Assembly: GCA_913778205.1 (NCBI GenBank)
Contig: CAJYUW010000001.1
Span: 1-64,000 of the forward strand
Length of the DNA: 64,000 nucleotides
Reading direction: 5' to 3'
Source: an uncultured Curtobacterium sp.
Lineage (GTDB): Bacteria; Actinomycetota; Actinomycetes; Actinomycetales; Microbacteriaceae
Shown: positions 43,960 through 52,766 of the stretch, piece after piece
How positions within the stretch are numbered: position 1 is the stretch's first letter
Layout: every line of letters begins with the position of its first letter
Made by a program: the position numbers and the translations under genes
The notes under the pieces: generated by a model
Told to the model about the DNA's origin: nothing
The model's input: only the letters and a program-made list of their open reading frames with translations
Databases searched by the model: none

Positions 43960-45498
43960 ATGACGGATACCCCTCAGCAGAACCACCAGTCCCACGACGA
44001 CAGCGCCGACGGTGTCGTCGAGCGCGTGCTGCGCAACGCCGACCAGCGCGCCACCGCATCGATCTTCGCCCCGGCCCAGGCGATCCAGACCCGCTCCGTG
44101 GACGACCACGGCTGGACGGGTGACGGCGACCAGTACGACCGTGAGGACCGGGCGGCGCTCCGCCGGGTCACCGGCCTCTCCACCGAACTCCAGGACGTCA
44201 CCGAGGTCGAGTACCGGCAGCTCCGGCTCGAACAGGTCGTCCTGATCGGCGTCTACCCCCAGGGTGACGCGCACGATGCCGAGAACTCCCTCCGCGAGCT
44301 CGCAGCACTCGCCGAGACCGCCGGCGCCGTGGTGCTCGACGGGCTCCTGCAGCGGCGACCGACGCCGGATCCCGCGACCTACCTCGGCAAGGGCAAGGCG
44401 GAGGAGCTCGCGATGGTCGTCAAGGCCACCGGTGCCGACACCGTCATCGCGGACACGGAGCTCGCGCCCTCCCAGCGTCGTGCGCTCGAGGACGTCGTGA
44501 AGGTCAAGGTGATCGACCGCACGGCCGTGATCCTCGACATCTTCAGCCAGCACGCCAAGACCCGCGAGGGCAAGGCGCAGGTCGAGCTCGCTCAACTGCA
44601 GTACCTGCTCCCGCGCCTGCGCGGGTGGGGTGAGTCGATGTCCCGGCAGGCCGGTGGACAGGTCTCCGGCGGTGCGGGCATGGGTTCCCGTGGGCCCGGT
44701 GAGACGAAGATCGAGCTCGACCGGCGGCGCATCCACACCCGGATGTCGAAGCTGCGGCGTCAGATCGCCGGCTTCCGACCCGCGCGCGAGGCCAAGCGAG
44801 CGGACCGACACCGCAACGACGTCCCGAGCGTCGCGATCGCCGGCTACACGAACGCGGGCAAGTCCTCGCTCCTCAACCGCCTGACGAGCGCGGGCGTCCT
44901 CGTGCAGAACCAGCTGTTCGCCACCCTCGACGCGACCGTCCGACGCACCAACTCCGCCAAGGGTCGTGAGTTCACGTTCGTCGACACGGTCGGCTTCGTG
45001 CGGAACCTCCCGCACCAGCTCGTCGAGGCGTTCCGATCCACCCTCGAGGAGGTCGGCGAGGCCGACGTCATCGTGCACGTGGTCGACGGCTCCCACCCGG
45101 ACCCGGCAGCGCAGCTCGCCACCGTCCGCGACGTCATCGGTGACGTGGGGGCGCGCGAGATCCCCGAGATCGTCGCGTTCAACAAGTCGGACCTGATCGA
45201 CGAGTCGCAGCGGCTCGTCCTGCGCGGGCTGGTCCCGGACGCCGTGTTCGTGTCCGCGCGCACTGGCGAGGGGATCGGTGAGCTCCTCGCCGCGATCGAG
45301 GACCGGCTCCCCGAGCCCGACGTGTCGCTCACCGTGGTGATCCCGTACGACCGCGGTGACCTCGTGTCCTCGCTGCACGACGCGGGCGCGGTGGACGCGG
45401 TGGACTACGTGGAGGACGGCACCCGACTGCAGGTGCGGGTGTTCCAGCGGCAGGTCGCGGAGCTCGACCCGTACGTGGTGACGCCGGTCGCCTCCTGA
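43960..45498 (+). CDS. hflX: GTPase HflX
   Basis: A 512-residue translation-factor GTPase that splits stalled 70S ribosomes. An acidic N-terminal extension precedes the HflX domain (Y-L-G-K-G-K-A-E-E-L near 150 and G-M-G-S-R-G-P-G-E-T-K-I-E near 242). The G domain shows G-Y-T-N-A-G-K-S-S-L-L-N near 295, D-T-V-G-F and N-K-S-D. The start follows the -10 box at short distance; the frame open upstream overlaps the divergent gene. Confidence 0.96.
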   Translation: MTDTPQQNHQSHDDSADGVVERVLRNADQRATASIFAPAQAIQTRSVDDHGWTGDGDQYDREDRAALRRVTGLSTELQDVTEVEYRQLRLEQVVLIGVYPQGDAHDAENSLRELAALAETAGAVVLDGLLQRRPTPDPATYLGKGKAEELAMVVKATGADTVIADTELAPSQRRALEDVVKVKVIDRTAVILDIFSQHAKTREGKAQVELAQLQYLLPRLRGWGESMSRQAGGQVSGGAGMGSRGPGETKIELDRRRIHTRMSKLRRQIAGFRPAREAKRADRHRNDVPSVAIAGYTNAGKSSLLNRLTSAGVLVQNQLFATLDATVRRTNSAKGREFTFVDTVGFVRNLPHQLVEAFRSTLEEVGEADVIVHVVDGSHPDPAAQLATVRDVIGDVGAREIPEIVAFNKSDLIDESQRLVLRGLVPDAVFVSARTGEGIGELLAAIEDRLPEPDVSLTVVIPYDRGDLVSSLHDAGAVDAVDYVEDGTRLQVRVFQRQVAELDPYVVTPVAS

Positions 45499-45589
45499 CA
45501 CCCGTCGTGCTCCGGCGCACGGTGCGCTGACGCGGACCGGCCTGGAGGCGCGGTGCGCGTCCGGCGGGTCGGGTCATGTGTCCGACGCT

Positions 45590-45690
45590 GGTCGCGCGTG
45601 CGGGCGTGCGCGTGTGCGCGTGCGGGCGGGCGGGGGCCCGCGCCCGCGTGCGCGTGGGCGTGCGCGTGTGCGCCCGCGCACGCGCCGTGC
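45590..45690. other. Alternating purine-pyrimidine tract
   Basis: This stretch is largely GC/GT/CG dinucleotides (GTGCGCGTGTGCGCGTGCGG and similar), a composition known to favour Z-DNA. It also contains an internal inverted repeat CGGGCG...CGCCCG. It is intergenic between hflX and lexA. Confidence 0.6.
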
Positions 45691-45695
45691 GTTCC

Positions 45696-45755
45696 GCACA
45701 ACCGAAGTCGCCCCGAACCACGCGATCACGGGGTTCGGGGCGACTTCCGTTGTGC
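45696..45755. repeat. 60-bp inverted-repeat element, copy 3
   Basis: Arms of 24 bases (GCACAACCGAAGTCGCCCCG and four more) pair with one mismatch around a 12-base centre. This is the best-preserved of three copies. It lies between the convergent genes hflX and lexA. Confidence 0.93.
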
Positions 45756-45788
45756 GCGAGGCGCTCCGGCGGCGAGGCCGCTGCGGCG

Positions 45789-46433
45789 TCAGATCGAGCG
45801 GAGGACCGCGACGACCTTGCCGAGCACGGTCGCCGCGTCGCCGAGGATCGGTTCGAACGCGGAGTTCCGGGGGAGCAGCCACGTGTGCCCGTCCCGCTGA
45901 CGGAAGACCTTGACGGTGGCCTCCTCGTCGAGCATGGCCGCGACGACGTCACCGTTCTCGGCGGTCTGCTGCGAGCGGACGACGACCCAGTCACCGTCGC
46001 AGATCGCCGCGTCGATCATCGACTCGCCGACGACCTTCAGCATGAAGAGGTCGCCCGTGCCGACGAGCTGCCGGGGGAGCGGGATGATCTCGTCGACGTG
46101 CTGCTCGGCCGTGATCGGGACGCCGGCGGCGATGCGTCCGACGAGGGGGACGAGCGTCGTGGCGTCGACGTCGGGGCCGTCGGTGTCGGCGCTCGGCTCG
46201 TCGACGAGGACCTCGAGTGCGCGCGGCCGGTTCGGGTCACGGCGGATCCAGCCGCCCAGTTCGAGCTGCCCGAGCTGGTGGGAGACGCTCGAGAGCGAGG
46301 AGAGCCCGGCAGCGTCGCCGATCTCCCGCATGCTCGGCGGGTAGCCCCGGCTTGCGATCGACGCGCGGATGGCGTCGAGGATGGCCTGCTGCTTCGCCGT
46401 CAGCGGCTTCTGTCCACGCAGTTCGTCCGCCAC
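45789..46433 (-). CDS. lexA: SOS repressor LexA
   Basis: A 214-residue repressor. The winged helix ([16 protein letters not shown]) is residues 30-60; the self-cleavage bond is A-G in R-I-A-A-G-V-P near 100; the Ser of V-V-G-E-S-M and the Lys of A-T-V-K-V-F form the catalytic dyad. GTG 46433 gives the usual length. SOS boxes are present in the divergent region shared with the LysM gene, so LexA should control itself, recA and that gene. Confidence 0.97.
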   Translation of the reverse strand: MADELRGQKPLTAKQQAILDAIRASIASRGYPPSMREIGDAAGLSSLSSVSHQLGQLELGGWIRRDPNRPRALEVLVDEPSADTDGPDVDATTLVPLVGRIAAGVPITAEQHVDEIIPLPRQLVGTGDLFMLKVVGESMIDAAICDGDWVVVRSQQTAENGDVVAAMLDEEATVKVFRQRDGHTWLLPRNSAFEPILGDAATVLGKVVAVLRSI

Positions 46434-46540
46434 GTCGTCTCACCCTTCGTCGGTGTGGGAGGCGCTCCGGCGGGAATGTCGGTGGTCCCCGCTTCACTTG
46501 TCCCAGTCGGTCGAAACAGTATCCGACCGCCGATGCCCGG

Positions 46541-46556
46541 ACAAACACCTGTTCGA
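46541..46556. promoter_or_regulatory. SOS box between lexA and LysM gene
   Basis: ACAAACACCTGTTCGA has the right-hand GTTCGA and the four-base centre of the LexA site, with the left half GAAC changed to AAAC. It is 108 bp from the lexA start. Confidence 0.7.
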
Positions 46557-46613
46557 GCGTGTCGCGAGAAATCCCTGCAGAAATCCTCCCTGGGGACTTG
46601 TGCAGGCATGGAT

Positions 46614-46629
46614 TCGAAACTATGTTCGG
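46614..46629 (+). promoter_or_regulatory. SOS box of the LysM gene
   Basis: TCGAAACTATGTTCGG matches the LexA consensus at all but two positions. It is 41 bp before the LysM gene start. A weaker site TCGAAACAGTATCCGA lies at 46511-46526. Confidence 0.7.
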
Positions 46630-46669
46630 TACACGACTTCGGACCGCCGAACGGGAAGGCAAGAACGAC

Positions 46670-47044
46670 ATGAGCACCATCGCCATCGCTGAACCCCAGC
46701 GTCACGCGGCTCCCGCCGTGCGTACGCGCCTGCGCCTGACGCGTCGCGGACGGATCGTCCTGACGACGCTCGCCGCGCTCCCGATCCTGCTGATCGTCGC
46801 CCTCGCAGTCCTCAACGGCGGTCGCGCCTCCGCCGGTGATGCCGCCGGCTCCGGCAGCGCACACTTCGAGACCGTCACGATCCAGCCCGGCGAGACGCTG
46901 TGGCAGCTGGCCGAGGACACCGCCCCCAACGCCGATCCGCGCGACTTCGTCCAGGACGTCGTCAGTCTGAACGCGCTGGACGGCGCCGGCCTGCAGGCGG
47001 GCGAGCAGATCGCGATCCCCGCGAAGTACACGGACGGTCGCTGA
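46670..47044 (+). CDS. LysM membrane protein, putative SOS cell-division suppressor
   Basis: A 124-residue protein with a basic start, one membrane segment (about 28-50) and a C-terminal LysM domain (V-T-I-Q-P-G-E-T-L-W-Q-L-A-E, then N-A-L-D and L-Q-A-G-E-Q-I-A-I-P). In actinobacteria a small LysM or DivS-like protein is encoded opposite lexA and halts division during DNA damage (as YneA, DivS, ChiZ). Placement and SOS box support that role. ATG 46670 follows a GGGAAGG ribosome binding site. Confidence 0.87.
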   Translation: MSTIAIAEPQRHAAPAVRTRLRLTRRGRIVLTTLAALPILLIVALAVLNGGRASAGDAAGSGSAHFETVTIQPGETLWQLAEDTAPNADPRDFVQDVVSLNALDGAGLQAGEQIAIPAKYTDGR

Positions 47045-47126
47045 CCGAGGTCTGCCGACGCCCGCGAGCGGGGTCGCTGCTCCGCGACCGGGTTGATCTC
47101 TGCCTATGTTGCCCAGGCCCAAGGTG

Positions 47127-47430
47127 GCACTGACGGCGCCCGCGGCGCTGCTGACTCGCTGGCGCTCCTGGGTTTGCTGGCGCTGACGGCGCACGCGGCG
47201 CTGTTTACTCGCTGGCGCTGCTGGATTCGCTGGCGCTGACGGGGCCTGCGGCGCTGCTGGGTTTGCTGGCGCTGACGGGGCCCGCGGCGCTGCTGGGATC
47301 GCTGGCGCCGACGCGGCCCGCGGCGCTGACGGGGTCTGCGGCGCTGCTGGGTTCGGCGGCGCTGACGGCGCCCGCGGCGCTGACGGGGTCTGCGGCGCTG
47401 CTGGGTTCGGCGGCGCCGACGGGGTGCGCG
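47127..47430. repeat. 36/18-bp tandem array
   Basis: The core GGCGCTGACGGGGCCCGCGG recurs at 47127, 47179, 47232, 47268, 47304, 47358 and 47412. Spacings of 36 and 54 show an 18-bp subunit (GCGGCGCTGCTGGGTTTG-like). On the plus strand it would encode A-A-L-L-G-S-L-A-L-T-G-P; on the minus strand S-A-P-A-N-P-A-A-P. Confidence 0.85.
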
Positions 47431-47647
47431 CCAGCGCCGATGGGGTCCGGGCCGACGCCGCCGCCGGCGCGCTACTCCGCTCAGGTCGCGCCGCGCTGGC
47501 GGAACCCGTGCCGAAGCTGGCCTGCACCGAAGCGGGCGTGCACTGAAGCCAGAGCGTTTTCGCGTGGAAGGTCTGGCAGCAACGTGGCGGGTGCTCGGCT
47601 CGCCGGGACCGTCCGGACGGCCGGACTCGCACGCCCCACGCGCGGCC

Positions 47648-47653
47648 TACGAT
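47648..47653 (+). promoter_or_regulatory. -10 box (TACGAT) of hisC
   Basis: TACGAT is 6 bases before GTG 47660, making a leaderless message likely and fixing the start. Confidence 0.65.
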
Positions 47654-47659
47654 GGATCG

Positions 47660-48784
47660 GTGGCATTCACGCTCGAAGACCTCCCGATCCGCGACGACCT
47701 CCGCGGGCAGAGCCCGTACGGCGCACCGCAGAAGCACGTGCGCGTGCAACTCAACGTCAACGAGAACACGCATCCGGTGCCGGCAGAGGTCGCGGAGGAC
47801 ATCGTCGAGTCGGTCCGGCAGGCCCTCGCCACCGTGAACCGGTACCCCGATCGGGAGTTCACCGAACTCCGTCGGTCCCTCACCGACTACCTCAACGGCG
47901 GGCTCGACGGCGCGGCGCTCCTGACGCCCGAGCAGCTCTGGGCGGCCAACGGGTCGAACGAGGTGCTCCAGCAACTGCTGCAGGCGTTCGGCGGTCCGGG
48001 GCGCAGCGTGCTCGGCTTCCCGCCCACGTACTCGATGCACTCGATCCTCGCGGCGGGCACCGGCACGCGGTGGATCCCCGCGGAGCGCGACGCCGAGTTC
48101 GGCATCTCCCCGGCCACGGTCACGGCGGCGATCGCTGAGCACCAGCCCGACATCGTGTTCCTCTGCGGCCCGAACAACCCGACGGGCACACCGCTGCCCC
48201 TCGAGACGATCGTCGCCGCGTACGACGCGACCGACGGCATCGTGATGGTGGACGAGGCGTACGCCGAGTTCATGCCCGACGACGCTCCGAGCGCCCTGAC
48301 CCTCCTGCCGGGACGCGAGCGTCTCGTGGTCTCGCGCACGATGAGCAAGGCGTTCGCGTTCGCCGGCGCGCGCGTCGGCTACCTCGCAGCGCACCCCGCC
48401 GTCATCGACGCCGTGCGCCTCGTGCGGCTGCCGTACCACCTCTCGGCGCTCACGCAGGCGGCCGCGGTCGCCGCCCTCCGGCACGCACCGGCGATGCTCG
48501 CGATGGTCGACGACATCAAGCAGCAGCGCGACCGCATGGTGACCGAGCTGCGGGCGATGGGGTACCGCACGTACGAGACGTGGTCGAACTTCGTGCTCTT
48601 CGGTGGTGTCGCCGATCCGCACGCGGCGTTCGAGGCGCTGCTCGGGCAGGACGTCATCGTGCGCGACCTCGGCATCCCGAACCACCTGCGGGTGAGCGCG
48701 GGCACGGCCGAGGAGACCACCGCCTTCCTCGAGGCGATGCGGCGCGTCTCGGCCGCCCAGCCCCCGGTTAGGGTTGAGGCATGA
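47660..48784 (+). CDS. hisC: Histidinol-phosphate aminotransferase
   Basis: A 374-residue PLP enzyme of histidine synthesis. It has the fold-I landmarks N-E-N-T-H-P near 30, A-N-G-S-N-E near 95, [15 protein letters not shown], and the PLP lysine in [14 protein letters not shown]. It heads hisC-hisB-hisH-priA; its stop overlaps hisB in ATGA. hisF, hisI and hisG are not in the window. Confidence 0.96.
   Translation: MAFTLEDLPIRDDLRGQSPYGAPQKHVRVQLNVNENTHPVPAEVAEDIVESVRQALATVNRYPDREFTELRRSLTDYLNGGLDGAALLTPEQLWAANGSNEVLQQLLQAFGGPGRSVLGFPPTYSMHSILAAGTGTRWIPAERDAEFGISPATVTAAIAEHQPDIVFLCGPNNPTGTPLPLETIVAAYDATDGIVMVDEAYAEFMPDDAPSALTLLPGRERLVVSRTMSKAFAFAGARVGYLAAHPAVIDAVRLVRLPYHLSALTQAAAVAALRHAPAMLAMVDDIKQQRDRMVTELRAMGYRTYETWSNFVLFGGVADPHAAFEALLGQDVIVRDLGIPNHLRVSAGTAEETTAFLEAMRRVSAAQPPVRVEA
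48769..48774 (+). promoter_or_regulatory. -10 box (TAGGGT) inside hisC, for hisB
   Basis: TAGGGT stands 6 bases before hisB ATG 48781, suggesting an internal leaderless start. Confidence 0.45.
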
Positions 48785-49383
48785 CCGCCCGCACCGCCTC
48801 GATCAGCCGGAGCACGAGCGAGTCGAGCATCGAACTCGACCTCGACCTCGACGGCACCGGCTCCTCCGACATCTCGACGAGCGTGCCGTTCTTCGACCAC
48901 ATGCTGACGGCGTTCAGCAAGCACTCCCTCATCGACCTCCGGGTGCGCTCCACCGGGGACACCGACATCGATGCGCACCACACCGTCGAGGACACCGGCA
49001 TCGTGCTCGGGCAGGCGCTCCGCCAGGCCCTCGGCGACCGCGCCGGCATCGGACGCTACGGCGACGCGCTGGTCCCGCTCGACGAGGCCCTCGCCCAGGC
49101 CGTGGTGGACGTGTCCGGCCGACCGTTCCTCGTGCACACCGGCGAGCCCGAGGGCTTCGCGTTCCACCGCATCGGCGGGCACTTCACGGGCTCGCTCGTC
49201 CGGCACGTGTTCGAGGCGATCACGTTCCACGCCGGCATCACCGTGCACGTGCGCGTCCTCGGCGGCCGCGATCCGCACCACATCGCCGAGGCCGAGTTCA
49301 AGGCGTTCGCGCGTGCCATGCGCCGGGCTGTCGAGCTCGACCCCCGCGTCGACGGCATCCCGAGCACGAAGGGCAGCCTGTGA
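48781..49383 (+). CDS. hisB: Imidazoleglycerol-phosphate dehydratase
   Basis: A 200-residue Mn-dependent dehydratase. The twin metal motifs are F-F-D-H-M-L and D-A-H-H-T-V-E-D near 37-70, and F-H-R-I-G-G-H and [11 protein letters not shown] in the second half. It is the monofunctional form, without the phosphatase domain. It overlaps hisC and hisH by four bases each. Confidence 0.98.
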   Translation: MTARTASISRSTSESSIELDLDLDGTGSSDISTSVPFFDHMLTAFSKHSLIDLRVRSTGDTDIDAHHTVEDTGIVLGQALRQALGDRAGIGRYGDALVPLDEALAQAVVDVSGRPFLVHTGEPEGFAFHRIGGHFTGSLVRHVFEAITFHAGITVHVRVLGGRDPHHIAEAEFKAFARAMRRAVELDPRVDGIPSTKGSL

Positions 49384-50015
49384 CCGCGAAGCCGGCTGTC
49401 GTCGTCCTCGACTACGGCTCGGGCAACGTGCACTCTGCGGCCAAGGCCCTCGAGCGCGCCGGCGCAGAGGTGACGCTGAGCGCCGACAAGCGCACGGCGC
49501 TCGAGGCGGACGGCCTGCTGGTCCCCGGCGTCGGTGCCTTCGGCGCCGTGGTCGACCAGCTCGAGTCCGTCCGTGGCGGCGAGATCGTGGACCACCGCCT
49601 CGCGGGCGGCCGTCCGGTGCTGGGCATCTGCGTCGGCATGCAGGTCCTCTTCTCGCGCGGCGTGGAGCGCGGCGTCGACGTCGAGGGACTCGCGCAGTGG
49701 CCGGGCACCGTCCAGGAGATCCAGGCCGAGGTGCTGCCGCACATGGGCTGGAACACGGTCGAGGCGCCCACCGACTCGGTGCTCTTCGACGGGCTGCGCG
49801 ACGAGCGGTTCTACTTCGTGCACTCGTACGGCGTGACCGACTTCCCGCTCGAGGCCTACGGCCCGTTCCGTGCGCCGAGGCTCACGTGGGCCGAGCACGG
49901 GCAGCGGTTCGTCGCCGCCGTCGAGAACGGCCCGCTCAGCGCGACCCAGTTCCACCCCGAGAAGTCCGGCGAGGCCGGCATCCAGCTGCTCCGCAACTGG
50001 GTGCGGTCCCTCTGA
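49380..50015 (+). CDS. hisH: Imidazole glycerol phosphate synthase glutaminase subunit
   Basis: A 211-residue class I glutaminase that feeds ammonia to HisF. The catalytic triad is the Cys of G-I-C-V-G-M-Q and the His and Glu of Q-F-H-P-E-K-S. The N-terminal [11 protein letters not shown] is typical. GTG overlaps the hisB stop (GTGA). hisF is not in view. Confidence 0.97.
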   Translation: MTAKPAVVVLDYGSGNVHSAAKALERAGAEVTLSADKRTALEADGLLVPGVGAFGAVVDQLESVRGGEIVDHRLAGGRPVLGICVGMQVLFSRGVERGVDVEGLAQWPGTVQEIQAEVLPHMGWNTVEAPTDSVLFDGLRDERFYFVHSYGVTDFPLEAYGPFRAPRLTWAEHGQRFVAAVENGPLSATQFHPEKSGEAGIQLLRNWVRSL

Positions 50016-50046
50016 CGCCCACCCGAACGCGAACCCCGACAGGACC

Positions 50047-50793
50047 ATGACCGACGTCACCGCAGCACAGCCCCTCGTCCTCCTGCCCGCCGTGGACGTC
50101 GTCGACGGCCAGGCGGTCCGTCTGACCCAGGGGGAGGCCGGGAGCGAGACGTCCTACGGCGACCCGGTGAGCGCCGCCCGGACGTGGCGGGAGCAGGGCG
50201 CCGAGTGGATCCACCTCGTCGACCTCGACGCCGCCTTCGGACGTGGTGACAACCGCGCCGTGATCGCCCGGGCGATCGACGAGGTCGAGGGCGTCGCGGT
50301 CGAGCTCTCCGGCGGCATCCGCGACGACGCCTCCCTCGAGGCCGCACTCGCGACCGGGGCGGCGCGGGTGAACCTCGGCACCGCGGCGCTCGAGCACCCG
50401 GAATGGGCAGCCCGTGTCATCGGACAGTACGGCGAGCAGATCGCGGTCGGACTCGACGTGCGCGGCACCACCCTCGCCAGTCGCGGCTGGACCGAGGACG
50501 CGGGCGACCTCTGGGAGGTGCTCGACCGTCTCGAGGCCGCGGGCTGCGCCCGGTACGTCGTCACCGACGTGACGAAGGACGGCACCCTGCAGGGCCCGAA
50601 CCTGGACCTGCTCCGCCAGGTGTGCGAGCGGACCGACAAGCCCGTGGTCGCGTCCGGCGGCATCTCGACGCTCGACGACCTGGTCGCACTGCGGAGCCTC
50701 GTGCCGCACGGCCTCGAGGGCGCGATCATCGGCAAGGCGCTCTACTCCGGCGCGTTCACGCTGCCGGCGGCGCTCGACGTCGCCTCGGCGTAG
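50047..50793 (+). CDS. priA: Phosphoribosyl isomerase (HisA/PriA)
   Basis: A 248-residue TIM-barrel isomerase. The catalytic aspartates are in [10 protein letters not shown] and [11 protein letters not shown]; phosphate loops are S-G-G-I-R-D and A-S-G-G-I-S. In actinobacteria without trpF the enzyme serves both histidine and tryptophan synthesis (PriA); whether trpF exists elsewhere in this genome is unknown, so hisA is an alternative name. It starts 31 bases after hisH with AGGACC before ATG. Confidence 0.94.
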   Translation: MTDVTAAQPLVLLPAVDVVDGQAVRLTQGEAGSETSYGDPVSAARTWREQGAEWIHLVDLDAAFGRGDNRAVIARAIDEVEGVAVELSGGIRDDASLEAALATGAARVNLGTAALEHPEWAARVIGQYGEQIAVGLDVRGTTLASRGWTEDAGDLWEVLDRLEAAGCARYVVTDVTKDGTLQGPNLDLLRQVCERTDKPVVASGGISTLDDLVALRSLVPHGLEGAIIGKALYSGAFTLPAALDVASA

Positions 50794-50798
50794 TCGAC

Positions 50799-51725
50799 GT
50801 GGTCGGCATCTCGAACGGCCGCGGGACCGGACCCGACCCGGCCGACCCGGCGGTCGCCGGGGCCCCTGGCGCCGAGCACCCGGCCGGCCCTGCCGGGACC
50901 TCGGCCGACGCGCACACCCCGGGCGGCGCCGCCGGCCCTGCCGGGACCTCGGCCGACGCGCACACCCCGGGCGGCGGCGCCGACTCGGCCGGTCTCCCGT
51001 GGGCCGGCCGCACCTTCGACCACCACGACACCGCCTTCGCCGACGACGACGGCCTCGCGGACCCGGCGCTCGTCCGCGCGATCCAGGGGGTCGCCTCCGG
51101 GGGCTCCCAGGCGGCGGTCGTCACGGCGCTCCGCGACGCCAGACTCCTGATCCCGCTCGTCGCCGAGGCCGGCGACATCGGCCACACCGACGACGGCAGG
51201 CTCGTCGACAAGACGCAGGAGCTCTCCATCGTCACGGTCGCCGGTCCCGACGGGCGCGCCGTCATGCCCGCGTTCACCTCCGTCGAGGCGATGCGGGCCT
51301 GGGACCCGTCCGCACGCCCGGTCCCGGTCGAGTCCCGTCGCGTGGCGATGGCCGCGGCGAGCGAGGAGACGCAGCTCGTCGTGCTCGACCCGACCGCACC
51401 GACCGAGTTCGTGCTGCGGCGTCCCGCGGTGTGGGCGCTCGGACAGGACCTCCCCTGGACACCCTGCTTCGAGGACCCCGCCGTCGCCCAGGCGTTCGCC
51501 GACTCCACCGCGGGGGAGTCCGCCGTCGCCCGCGTCGAGTTGGCGCCCGGTGACCCGCTCGGCCGTTTCCAGGGCGCCGAGCTCACCGTCGGTCTCGCGC
51601 TCCACCCCGGCCTCGACCAGGCGGGGGTGCAGGCGCTCGTCGACCGCCTGCAGGCGCGCTGGTCGGCGGACCCGGTCATCGCGGACCGCGTGGACAGCAT
51701 GCGGGTGGCGCTCCGCCGGGCGTGA
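50799..51725 (+). CDS. SseB family protein with repeated linker
   Basis: A 308-residue protein. The first 70 residues are Ala/Gly/Pro-rich with a perfect 14-residue repeat (G-P-A-G-T-S-A-D-A-H-T-P-G-G, twice). Residues 90-300 are the SseB-like fold found after hisA in many actinobacteria (A-V-V-T-A-L-R-D-A-R-L-L-I-P-L and V-M-P-A-F-T-S-V-E-A-M). The function of this family in actinobacteria is not known; the name comes from enhanced serine sensitivity in E. coli. GTG 50799 is five bases after the priA stop. Confidence 0.85.
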   Translation: MVGISNGRGTGPDPADPAVAGAPGAEHPAGPAGTSADAHTPGGAAGPAGTSADAHTPGGGADSAGLPWAGRTFDHHDTAFADDDGLADPALVRAIQGVASGGSQAAVVTALRDARLLIPLVAEAGDIGHTDDGRLVDKTQELSIVTVAGPDGRAVMPAFTSVEAMRAWDPSARPVPVESRRVAMAAASEETQLVVLDPTAPTEFVLRRPAVWALGQDLPWTPCFEDPAVAQAFADSTAGESAVARVELAPGDPLGRFQGAELTVGLALHPGLDQAGVQALVDRLQARWSADPVIADRVDSMRVALRRA

Positions 51726-51874
51726 TCCGGGCCTCCAGGGCGGCGCACCACGCGCGCAGGGCGCGCCGTCGGCCGGACGGGAGGCGCGGGTCGGGCCCGC
51801 AGGGCCGACCGCGATCGCCGCGCCCGGGTGCCGATCCCGCGGCGGTGCACCCCGGGACGGCACCGGGTCGCCGG

Positions 51875-51880
51875 TAGCAT
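51875..51880 (+). promoter_or_regulatory. -10 box (TAGCAT) of parA-like gene
   Basis: TAGCAT is followed by 7 bases and GTG 51888, a leaderless layout. Confidence 0.65.
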
Positions 51881-51887
51881 GGGGCCC

Positions 51888-52766
51888 GTGAGCACGAACC
51901 CGACGACGCACCCCGGAACCGGTCAGACCACCTTCGGTCCGACGGGGCGACCCGTCCGGCAGTTCGCGATCCCGGAGGAGCTCGACCAGCACGGCCCGGC
52001 GCGGATCATCGCGCTGTGCAACCAGAAGGGCGGCGTCGGCAAGACGACGACGTCGATCAACCTCGGGGCGGCGCTCGCCGAGTACGGGCGGAAGGTCCTC
52101 GCCGTCGACTTCGACCCGCAGGGCGCCCTGTCGGCGGGGCTCGGCGTCCGCACGCACGACATCCCGACGGTCTACGACCTGCTCATGGGCGCCGTGAAGG
52201 ACCCGCGCGCGGTCATCCAGCCGACGAACACGCCGTACCTCGACGTCATCCCCGCGAACATCGACCTGTCCGCGGCGGAGGTCCACCTCGTGAACGAGGT
52301 GGCCCGGGAGCAGATCCTCGCGAGTGTGCTGCGCAAGGTCGCGAACGACTACGACGTGATCCTCGTCGACTGCCAGCCGTCGCTCGGGCTCCTCACCGTC
52401 AACGCGCTGACCGCGGCGCACGGCGTGCTGATCCCGCTCGAGTGCGAGTTCTTCGCCCTGCGCGGGGTGGCGCTGCTCATCGAGACGATCGACAAGGTGC
52501 GCGACCGGCTCAACCCGGCGCTGACGCTCGACGGCATCCTCGCGACGATGTACGACTCGCGGACCCTGCACTCGCGCGAGGTCATGGAGCGGGTGGTCGA
52601 CACCTTCGACGACCGCGTGCTCGACACCGTCATCGGCCGCACGGTGAAGTTCCCGGACGCCACGGTGTCGGCGCGCCCGATCACGCAGACCGCGCCCGAC
52701 CACGCCGCCGCGCACGCGTACCGGCAGCTCGCACGGGAGCTCGTCGAGCGTGGCGCCGTCGCCTGA
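51888..52766 (+). CDS. ParA family ATPase
   Basis: A 292-residue ParA/Soj-like ATPase. The deviant Walker A is N-Q-K-G-G-V-G-K-T-T near 45; D-F-D-P-Q-G-A-L-S-A-G-L and V-D-C-Q-P-S-L-G-L-L follow. No DNA-binding N-terminal domain or adjacent parB is seen; this orphan ParA next to scpA-scpB is common in actinobacteria, separate from the parAB pair near the origin. It may link segregation to SMC. scpA overlaps it by 17 bases. Confidence 0.94.
   Translation: MSTNPTTHPGTGQTTFGPTGRPVRQFAIPEELDQHGPARIIALCNQKGGVGKTTTSINLGAALAEYGRKVLAVDFDPQGALSAGLGVRTHDIPTVYDLLMGAVKDPRAVIQPTNTPYLDVIPANIDLSAAEVHLVNEVAREQILASVLRKVANDYDVILVDCQPSLGLLTVNALTAAHGVLIPLECEFFALRGVALLIETIDKVRDRLNPALTLDGILATMYDSRTLHSREVMERVVDTFDDRVLDTVIGRTVKFPDATVSARPITQTAPDHAAAHAYRQLARELVERGAVA

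Larger units (their letters stand above)
47045..47659. other. 615-bp intergenic region dominated by repeats
   Basis: It holds the 36/18-bp array below, then about 200 bp without recognisable features and the hisC promoter. Both strands are open over long frames because of base composition; no ribosome binding site or domain supports a gene. Confidence 0.6.

Noticed and set aside
46400-48685. 761-codon minus-strand open frame through the repeat array
   Set aside because: It crosses antisense through hisC and the LysM gene and has no domain; only the array part looks regular, because the DNA is repetitive.
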